Source: Rubrivivax sp. (GTDB taxonomy: Bacteria; Pseudomonadota; Gammaproteobacteria; Burkholderiales; Burkholderiaceae). From it: a stretch of DNA of 7,214 nucleotides. Position 1 is the first letter of the stretch; each line of letters starts with the position of its first letter. The DNA lies in assembly GCA_004211235.1 (NCBI GenBank), contig SEEY01000190.1, positions 1 through 7,214 on the forward strand, read 5' to 3'. Below are positions 1 to 4,698 of this stretch, one piece after another. The notes under the pieces are model-generated. The model saw only the letters and a list, made by a program, of their open reading frames with translations, searched no databases and was not told the DNA's origin. Both the position numbers and the translations under genes were made by a program.

Positions 1-1
1 C

Positions 2-313
2 GCTGATCAGGTCGGCGCAGGCTATGAGGTCATGACGGCGGAGTCCGGCGCCGTCGCGCTGGCGATGCTCGCCGAGGCCCGCTTCGACGCCATCGTCAGC
101 GACCTGCACATGCCCGACCTCGACGGCGCGGGCCTGTGGCGCGAGGTGAAGCGCACGCAGCCGCAGCTGGCGCGGCGCATGCTGTTCGTCACCGGCGACA
201 CGCTGTCGCCGACGGCGCGCCAGTTCCTGGACGAGGCGCGCTGCGACCGCCTCAACAAGCCCTTCTCGAAACAGGAGCTGCTGGCCCATGTCACGGCGTT
301 GCTGACGGCCTGA
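2..313 (+). CDS. C-terminal part of a receiver (REC) domain protein, probably the tail of a hybrid histidine kinase (5' end outside window)
   Basis: Only the last 103 codons are present and the frame is open to the left edge. The segment is most of a CheY-like receiver domain, which takes a phosphoryl group on Asp from a histidine kinase. Visible landmarks are the phospho-acceptor Asp in SDLHMPDLDG (codon at 101-103), the switch Thr in LFVTGD (codon at 191-193) and the conserved Lys in NKPF (codon at 257-259), in the usual order and spacing. The protein stops about 18 residues after that Lys, so no DNA-binding or other output domain follows. The phrase VTGDTLSP near the Thr is one I associate with receivers at the C-terminus of hybrid sensor kinases, so that is the preferred reading. 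A stand-alone single-domain regulator is possible, because the N-terminal part lies outside the window. The stop codon at 311-313 is 40 nt before the next gene. Confidence 0.9.
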   Translation, partial: ADQVGAGYEVMTAESGAVALAMLAEARFDAIVSDLHMPDLDGAGLWREVKRTQPQLARRMLFVTGDTLSPTARQFLDEARCDRLNKPFSKQELLAHVTALLTA

Positions 314-314
314 C

Positions 315-320
315 CATAAT
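315..320 (+). promoter_or_regulatory. Candidate -10 element (CATAAT) for the binding-protein/matB operon
   Basis: CATAAT differs from the sigma-70 consensus TATAAT at one position and is a rare AT-rich patch in very GC-rich DNA. It starts 1 nt after the upstream stop codon. Transcription would begin near 326-328, leaving a leader of about 27 nt that contains the GGAG at 342-345. I see no convincing -35 hexamer at 16-18 nt spacing (292-297 reads CACGGC), so a weak or activator-dependent promoter is the most that can be claimed. Confidence 0.3.
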
Positions 321-353
321 CGTCGGCACAAGACCTCTGATGGAGACAAGCCG

Positions 354-1334
354 ATGATGAAGCGACGCACGCTGCTGCCTGCCCTGCCTGCCCTGCCTGC
401 CCTGCCTGCGCTACTGAGCCCGTGGCTGGCGCAGGCGCAGGCCAACAAGCCCCAGACCTGGATCGTGCCCTTCCCGGCCGGCGGCGGCACTGACGCCTTC
501 GCGCGGCCGCTAACCGCGATGCTGACGCGGCAGATGGGCCGCCAGGTGCTGATCGACAACAAGGGCGGTGCCGGCGGCACGGTCGGCGCGGGCGTGGCGG
601 CCCGGCTGGCGCCGGACGGCAACAACTTCTTCATGGGCGCGGTGCACCATGCCATCGCGCCTTCGATGTACCCCAGGCTCGACTACCGGCTGGAGGACGA
701 CTTCATTCCCGTCGGCCTGCTGGCCAGCGTGCCGCAGGTCATCGTCGTGCACCCGGGCCAGGTGCCGGTCGGCGACCTGAAGGGCCTGCTCGCCACCCTG
801 CGTGCCAAGCCCGGCAAGCTCAACTACGGCTCGGCGGGCAACGGCACGTCCCACCACCTGGCCGGCGAGCTGTTCAAGCTGCAGACGAAGACCTTCATCA
901 CCCACATCCCCTACCGCGGTGCCGGCCCGGCGCTGCAGGACCTGATCGCCGGTCAGGTCGACATGATGTTCGACGGCCTGGGTTCATCCGCGACGCACAT
1001 CAAGAGCGGGCGCGTCAAGGCGCTGGCCGTGGCGGGCAAGCAGCGCGCGGTGGGCTTCCCCGATGTGCCGACCGCAGCCGAGGCCGGCGTGCCCGGTTAT
1101 GAGGTGTCGACCTGGTACGGCCTGTGGGCGCCCAAGGGCACGTCCAGGGAAGCCGTGGCCGCGATGCAGGCCGAGCTGCGCAAGGCGTTCGCGACGGATG
1201 ACATCCGCAACCTCTGGCACGGCCTGGGCGCGGAGATACCCAATCTGTATGGCGATGCCTTCGGGCAGTTCGTCAGCTCTGAAATCAAGCGCTGGGCTGC
1301 GGTCGTCAAGGCCTCCGGCGCAAGAATGGACTGA
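354..1334 (+). CDS. Tripartite tricarboxylate transporter solute-binding protein, Bug/TctC family
   Basis: This is a 326-residue periplasmic binding protein of the Bug (TctC) family, the usual length for the family. These proteins capture small carboxylates with high affinity and hand them to a TctAB-type membrane transporter, although many Burkholderiales copies are orphans, as here. The start at 354 has GGAG at 342-345, 8 nt upstream; a second ATG follows directly at 357. Residues 3-30 form a Sec-type signal peptide with KRR, a hydrophobic stretch of four LPA repeats, and a likely AxA cleavage site near residues 26-30. Family motifs are clear: PFPAGGGTDAFAR at 39-51, GGAGGTVGA at 71-79, NYGSAGNGTSHH at 157-168, HIPYRGAGPA at 184-193 and DVPTAAEAGVPGYE at 237-250. 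The fold is a two-lobed Venus flytrap. The ligand cannot be read from sequence, but the next gene, 2 nt downstream and probably co-transcribed, encodes a malonyl-CoA synthetase, which suggests malonate or a similar dicarboxylate. Confidence 0.93.
   Translation: MMKRRTLLPALPALPALPALLSPWLAQAQANKPQTWIVPFPAGGGTDAFARPLTAMLTRQMGRQVLIDNKGGAGGTVGAGVAARLAPDGNNFFMGAVHHAIAPSMYPRLDYRLEDDFIPVGLLASVPQVIVVHPGQVPVGDLKGLLATLRAKPGKLNYGSAGNGTSHHLAGELFKLQTKTFITHIPYRGAGPALQDLIAGQVDMMFDGLGSSATHIKSGRVKALAVAGKQRAVGFPDVPTAAEAGVPGYEVSTWYGLWAPKGTSREAVAAMQAELRKAFATDDIRNLWHGLGAEIPNLYGDAFGQFVSSEIKRWAAVVKASGARMD
375..410 (+). repeat. Four tandem copies of a 9-bp unit (ctgcctgcc) inside the signal peptide
   Basis: Copies lie at 375-383, 384-392, 393-401 and 402-410. 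The first three are identical and the last differs only in its final base. The unit is in frame and encodes Leu-Pro-Ala four times (residues 8-19), making up the hydrophobic core of the signal peptide. As the unit is a multiple of three, slipped-strand gain or loss would change the core by three residues without a frameshift. Confidence 0.95.
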
Positions 1335-1336
1335 CG

Positions 1337-2857
1337 ATGAATCTTTATTCGGCCCTGCGCGACGGCTTCCCGGCCGACCTCGATTCAACCGCCATCGACC
1401 ACGACGGCGCGCTGTATTCCTGGCGCGATCTGGAATGCGGCAGTGCGATGCTGGCCAACTGGCTGGGCCGGCTCGACCTGCCCGCCGGCAGCCGCGTCGC
1501 CGTGCATGCGGACAAGAGCGTCGAAGGGCTGATGCTCTACCTGGCCGTGCTGCGCGCCGGCTTCGTCTACCTGCCGCTGAACCCGGCCTACCAGGCCAGC
1601 GAGCTGGAGCACTTCATCACCGATGCGGCGCCGGGCGTCGTCGTCTGCGCGGGCCGCAATTTCGGCTGGGTCAGCAAGCTGGCCTTCCAGCGCGGCGTGC
1701 GCTGGGTGTTCACGCTGGACGACGACCGAAGCGGCACGCTGCTGGACCGCGCTGCGCAGATGCCGCTGGCCCACGAGCCCGTGGCGCGCGACGCGGGCGA
1801 CCTGGCCGCCATCCTCTACACCAGCGGCACCACCGGGCGCAGCAAGGGCGCGATGCTGAGCCATGGCAACCTGCTGTCGAACGCGCAGACGCTGAAAGCC
1901 TTCTGGGATTGGCGGCCGGACGACGTGCTGCTGCACGCGCTGCCCATCTTCCACGTGCACGGCCTGTTCGTCGCCTCGCACGGCGCGCTGCTGAACGGCA
2001 GCCGCATGCTGTGGTTCAACAAGTTCGACGCGACGGCCGTGGCCCGCAGGCTGCCCGAAGCCACCGTCTTCATGGGCGTGCCCACGCTCTACGTGCGGCT
2101 GCTGCAGGAGAAGCTACTCGACACCGGGAACATCCGCCTCTTCATCAGCGGCTCGGCACCGTTGCTCATCGAGACCTGGCGCGAATGGCAGGCGCGCACC
2201 GGCCATCTGATCCTGGAGCGCTACGGCATGAGCGAGACGCTGATGCTGACGTCCAACCCCTGCAAGCCCGAAGACGGCGAACGCGTCGGCGGCACGGTCG
2301 GCAGGGCACTGCCCGGCGTCGGCCTGCGCATCCTGCGCGACGACGGCGAGGCCTGCGCGGTGGACGAGATCGGCCACGTGCAGGTGCGCGGGCCGAACGT
2401 CTTCAGCGGCTACTGGCAGATGCCGGAGAAGACGGCCGAGGAGTTCACGGCGGACGGCTGGTTCAAGACCGGCGACGTCGGCCGGGTCGATGCCAACGGC
2501 TATCTGACGCTGATCGGCCGCAGCAAGGACCTCATCATCAGCGGCGGCTTCAACGTCTACCCGGCCGAGGTGGAAGGCTTCCTGAACGAGCTGCCCGGCG
2601 TGGGTGAATCGGCCGTCATCGGCGTGCCGCACCCGGACTTCGGCGAGGCCGTCGTCGCCGTCATCACGCCCGTCGGTCAGCCGGACCCGCAGGCGTTGAT
2701 CCAGGCACTGAAAGCGCGTATCGCCGGTTTCAAGGTACCCAAGCACGTCATCGTCCTTCCGGAGCTGCCGAGGAATGCGATGGGCAAGGTGCAGAAGAAG
2801 TTGTTGAGGGAGCAGTACGCCGGGTTGTTTGGCCAGGCGAGCGTCGCTGCCGGCTAG
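1337..2857 (+). CDS. matB: Malonyl-CoA synthetase (MatB-like, acyl-adenylate-forming ligase)
   Basis: The 506-residue protein belongs to the ANL (acyl-CoA synthetase) superfamily and resembles bacterial MatB along its whole length. MatB makes malonyl-CoA (sometimes methylmalonyl-CoA) from the free acid, ATP and CoA in the cytoplasm, through an acyl-adenylate. Visible motifs are the phosphate-binding loop YTSGTTGRSKG at 161-171, LPIFHVHGLF near 201-210, RLFISGSAPLL in the acyl-pocket region, YGMSET at 296-301, the ribose-binding Asp in KTGD (Asp380), the hinge GRSKD at 394-398 and the catalytic Lys in MGKVQKK (Lys484). Lys170 and His206 have the same numbers as residues reported important in the Rhizobium trifolii enzyme, from memory and without an alignment. 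The ATG is 2 nt after the upstream stop with only a weak GGA (1328-1330), so translation is probably coupled to the binding-protein gene. The second to fourth codons (AAT CTT TAT) are unusually AT-rich, which would keep the start site unpaired. Methylmalonate or another short dicarboxylate remains possible as substrate. Confidence 0.88.
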   Translation: MNLYSALRDGFPADLDSTAIDHDGALYSWRDLECGSAMLANWLGRLDLPAGSRVAVHADKSVEGLMLYLAVLRAGFVYLPLNPAYQASELEHFITDAAPGVVVCAGRNFGWVSKLAFQRGVRWVFTLDDDRSGTLLDRAAQMPLAHEPVARDAGDLAAILYTSGTTGRSKGAMLSHGNLLSNAQTLKAFWDWRPDDVLLHALPIFHVHGLFVASHGALLNGSRMLWFNKFDATAVARRLPEATVFMGVPTLYVRLLQEKLLDTGNIRLFISGSAPLLIETWREWQARTGHLILERYGMSETLMLTSNPCKPEDGERVGGTVGRALPGVGLRILRDDGEACAVDEIGHVQVRGPNVFSGYWQMPEKTAEEFTADGWFKTGDVGRVDANGYLTLIGRSKDLIISGGFNVYPAEVEGFLNELPGVGESAVIGVPHPDFGEAVVAVITPVGQPDPQALIQALKARIAGFKVPKHVIVLPELPRNAMGKVQKKLLREQYAGLFGQASVAAG

Positions 2858-2878
2858 TCCGCGGCGCTCCGGCCGCCA

Positions 2879-2895
2879 CTTCGGTTTTGCCGAAG
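2879..2895 (+). terminator. Hairpin shortly after matB, possible terminator lacking a U-tract
   Basis: CTTCGG at 2879-2884 pairs perfectly with CCGAAG at 2890-2895 around the loop TTTTG. It lies 21 nt after the matB stop, in the 117-nt gap before the next plus-strand gene. No T-run follows on either strand, so it is not a classical intrinsic terminator. It may be a 3'-end-protecting stem or a partial, Rho-assisted terminator. A weaker inverted repeat (GCTGC at 2900-2904, GCAGC at 2912-2916) follows. Otherwise the gap holds nothing I recognise except the ribosome binding site of the next gene. Confidence 0.35.
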
Positions 2896-2962
2896 CATGG
2901 CTGCGGATGCGGCAGCTTGGTCGCGCCGGCCAGGGAGACCACACTGCGGCCCTTCATTGACC

Positions 2963-2966
2963 GGAG
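2963..2966 (+). promoter_or_regulatory. Ribosome binding site (GGAG) that fixes the start of the small membrane protein
   Basis: GGAG sits 8 nt before the ATG at 2975, an ideal Shine-Dalgarno placement. The frame is open upstream to an ATG at 2897, but that start would add 26 polar, Arg-rich residues ahead of a hydrophobic helix. The 2975 start is therefore preferred. Confidence 0.65.
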
Positions 2967-2974
2967 TTCGTGCC

Positions 2975-3370
2975 ATGGTGTTGCTGTTGGGCTGGGTGCT
3001 GGTGTTGCTGCTGCTGGCGCTGTGGTCGAGCCTCGTGTGGTCGGGGCAGGTGCTGCTCGCGGCGATGCTCGCCAAGGCCGGCACGTTCGGCGCGGGCGAC
3101 TGGAGCCTGCCCGAGGCACTGGCCACGAAGCTTCCCGTGTGGGCGGCGGAATGGCTGGCCGCCACGCTGGAGAACTGGACGCCGCAGCTGCAGTCGCTCG
3201 TGTCGTCGCTGCCCTGGCTGTCCAGCGGGGTCACGCTGCTGGCGTGGGTCGTGTGGGCGGTCGGCGCCGCCGTGCTGCTGGTCATCGGCATTGCCATCCA
3301 TGTGGCCATCGCGCTGGTGCGCAAGTCCCGCGCGTCCACGTTGCCGCCCGCGGCTGCGGCCGGAACCTAG
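2975..3370 (+). CDS. Small membrane protein with two predicted helices, function unknown
   Basis: I do not recognise this 131-residue protein. From the chosen start it begins with a strongly hydrophobic stretch (about residues 2-21, rich in Leu, Val and Trp). A central segment follows (about 33-84) with amphipathic character and several Trp residues (43, 56, 60, 68, 81). A second long hydrophobic helix runs from about 86 to 114 and leads into a basic KSR patch and an Ala/Pro-rich tail. This suggests a two-helix inner-membrane protein with the central segment on one face. By the positive-inside rule the C-terminus, carrying Arg116, Lys117 and Arg119, is probably cytoplasmic, which would also put the N-terminus in the cytoplasm. 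There is no lipobox, cysteine pair or catalytic motif. It follows matB by 117 nt on the same strand with a hairpin between, so it is probably not in the same tight operon. Its stop interlocks with that of the convergent haloperoxidase-like gene. Third-position GC bias and the good ribosome binding site support real coding. Confidence 0.7.
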   Translation: MVLLLGWVLVLLLLALWSSLVWSGQVLLAAMLAKAGTFGAGDWSLPEALATKLPVWAAEWLAATLENWTPQLQSLVSSLPWLSSGVTLLAWVVWAVGAAVLLVIGIAIHVAIALVRKSRASTLPPAAAAGT

Positions 3371-4563
3371 GGCAGCGGCCGCAACTGCGTCGCCAGCACT
3401 TCCTCGGCGACCTTCTGGCCGAGTCGGTAGCCCACCTCGACCGAGTTGCGGAAGTGCACGCCGCTCCAGACGCGCGAGTTGGCCAGCTCCTGTCCCATGG
3501 CCTCGGGCGTGGCCCAGCTGCGCGTCATCGACAGCGTCGAATTGACCCAGACGATCGGCGCCTGGCTGTCGCCCCGGAAGGCCGCCACCAGCGCCTGCAG
3601 ATTGCCGCCGCCGACGGCTCCGCCTGACGGGTAGTCGCTGTTCGGCGGCGTGTGTATCAAGGGTTCCCAGCTGGCATCGCGCAGCTGGGCATCGGCAAAG
3701 GCACCGCGCAGTGCGTTGTAGGGCCGCCAGTGGCGGTACTTCGTCTTGATGCCGCTGTAGACGATGCGCGAATCCATGTCGGCCATGTCCATCAGCGCCA
3801 GCATGCGGGCGAATTCGAGCGGCGTGGCCTTGGTGCCTTGCGCGAGCGTCTTGAGCATCGCCACGGCATCCTCGCCCTCGCCGCTGTTCCAGAACAGCGC
3901 GATGACCGACTGCTCGCCCGTACGCGCGGTGCTGACGCGGCCGCCCAGTGCCTTGACCTCCGCCAGGTCGCGCCGCGCGACCGCGCTGCCGACGGCCGGC
4001 GGTGGGCCGGGGTCGTAGGCGGCGACGTCCTTGATGCCGAAGGGCCTCATGCGCGCCAGGCCCACGCCGGACTCCTGCCTGTGCTCCGGCGTCAGCACAT
4101 GGATGCCTGGCGCCGGCTCGACCTTGGGCGGCTCGACGCGGCCGAAGCTGTCGTCTGATCGCGCCGTCAGCAGTGCCAGCGCCACGCGCCGCCCCAGCGC
4201 CACGCCCTTGCTGCGCGCAGCGGCGTCGGTCACGCCCTTCAGGGAGGCCTCGTAGGTCTTGTCGATCAGCGCCACGTCGGCGCCGGGCGTGCTCATCAGC
4301 ACCACGCGGGCAGCGCTCGCAGCGGCCGCCTCGGGCGAGGCGTCGGGCACCGGCGCGGGCGCCACGCCATAGGCCTGGTAGCGCGGCGTGATCGCGTTCA
4401 GGGCATTGAACATGGCCAGATCGGTCAGCAGCGTCGTGTGCAGCAACTGGGCGCGTGGCGTTTTAGCGAGCACCTTGGGCGCGGCCTCGGCCCAGTCGCT
4501 GACGACATCGGCGCGTGCTTGCGCGACCAGCAATGCCAGCAGCAAGGTGCAGATCCTGATCAT
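3367..4563 (-). CDS. Secreted PAP2/vanadium-dependent haloperoxidase-like protein lacking the catalytic histidine
   Basis: The 398-residue protein starts with a clear Sec signal peptide (hydrophobic residues 3-14, probable cleavage after ARA at residue 18), so it is exported. The C-terminal half matches the oxyanion-binding core of vanadium haloperoxidases and PAP2 phosphatases. Lys273 and Arg280 lie in KTKYRHWRP with the superfamily's seven-residue spacing, YPSG is at 311-314, and Arg364 and His370 lie in SRVWSGVHF with the usual six-residue spacing. His370 matches the vanadate-ligating His. Two residues depart from the family. The position after PSG, normally the acid-base His (His404 in the Curvularia chloroperoxidase), is Gly315 (codon GGA). 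The Asp usually four residues after the last His is Ser374. Halide oxidation or phosphatase chemistry is therefore doubtful. Residues 62-84 are Ala/Pro-rich. AAAGGG at 4570-4575 on the minus strand serves as ribosome binding site, 6 nt before the ATG. The gene is divergent from the kinase and convergent with the small membrane protein. Family membership is secure; activity is unknown. Confidence 0.85.
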   Translation of the reverse strand: MIRICTLLLALLVAQARADVVSDWAEAAPKVLAKTPRAQLLHTTLLTDLAMFNALNAITPRYQAYGVAPAPVPDASPEAAAASAARVVLMSTPGADVALIDKTYEASLKGVTDAAARSKGVALGRRVALALLTARSDDSFGRVEPPKVEPAPGIHVLTPEHRQESGVGLARMRPFGIKDVAAYDPGPPPAVGSAVARRDLAEVKALGGRVSTARTGEQSVIALFWNSGEGEDAVAMLKTLAQGTKATPLEFARMLALMDMADMDSRIVYSGIKTKYRHWRPYNALRGAFADAQLRDASWEPLIHTPPNSDYPSGGAVGGGNLQALVAAFRGDSQAPIVWVNSTLSMTRSWATPEAMGQELANSRVWSGVHFRNSVEVGYRLGQKVAEEVLATQLRPLP

Positions 4564-4569
4564 GTCCAG

Positions 4570-4585
4570 CCCTTTCGGCAGAAAG
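4570..4585 (-). promoter_or_regulatory. Hairpin overlapping the ribosome binding site of the haloperoxidase-like gene
   Basis: Read on the minus strand, CTTTC (4585-4581) and GAAAG (4576-4572) form a perfect 5-bp stem around the loop TGCC. The AAAG of the Shine-Dalgarno AAAGGG lies in the stem and the last two G are free. Folding could lower translation initiation. The stem is short and would sit at or near the predicted 5' end of the transcript, so a regulatory role is only a possibility. Confidence 0.3.
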
Positions 4586-4590
4586 CCGGG

Positions 4591-4619
4591 ACGCTACGCC
4601 GGCGGACCGGCGGGCGCAA
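4591..4619 (-). promoter_or_regulatory. Candidate sigma-70-type promoter for the haloperoxidase-like gene, with an inverted repeat in its spacer
   Basis: On the minus strand the -35-like TTGCGC (4619-4614) and the -10-like TAGCGT (4596-4591) are separated by exactly 17 nt. Each matches consensus moderately (TTGACA, TATAAT). Transcription would start near 4583-4585, leaving a leader of about 20 nt. An inverted repeat (CGCCGG at 4597-4602, CCGGCG at 4607-4612, 4-nt centre CGGA) fills most of the spacer, where a repressor or a twisting activator could bind. In DNA this GC-rich such repeats also arise by chance. Confidence 0.35.
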
Positions 4620-4685
4620 TCCTGGGCGCCACGGGCCTTCGCCGCGTCTGCCTGTCGCCTTCGCCGCCGTGGCGCCTGCAGGCCC

Positions 4686-4691
4686 TAAGCT
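4686..4691 (+). promoter_or_regulatory. Candidate -10 element (TAAGCT) just upstream of the kinase start
   Basis: TAAGCT is the only AT-containing hexamer resembling a -10 element near the kinase ATG at 4699, and it ends 7 nt before it. There is no Shine-Dalgarno sequence between 4680 and 4698. Together these suggest transcription starting at or next to the ATG, giving a leaderless or near-leaderless message. No -35 match is seen at 16-19 nt spacing, so the call is weak. Confidence 0.25.
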
Positions 4692-4698
4692 CTCGGTC

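Noticed and set aside
299..304. TTGCTG as the -35 partner of CATAAT at 315-320
   Set aside because: The spacer is only 10 nt, far below the 16-18 nt needed by sigma-70 RNA polymerase.
1063..2607. 514-codon plus-strand frame overlapping the binding-protein and matB genes
   Set aside because: It runs out of frame across two well-supported genes and gives an Arg/Ala/Pro-rich sequence with no domain.
2114..2944. 276-codon minus-strand frame over the 3' half of matB
   Set aside because: It is antisense to conserved MatB motifs, has shadow-type composition, and shows no ribosome binding site or domain.
2897..2974. Upstream start for the small membrane protein
   Set aside because: It adds 26 polar, Arg-containing residues ahead of a hydrophobic helix, whereas the GGAG at 2963-2966 is well placed for the ATG at 2975.
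4438..4698. N-terminal extension of the kinase to an upstream ATG at 4438
   Set aside because: It would overlap the first 126 nt of the divergent gene, including its signal peptide, and adds residues with no GAF-family resemblance. The typical GAF-kinase N-terminus begins at 4699.
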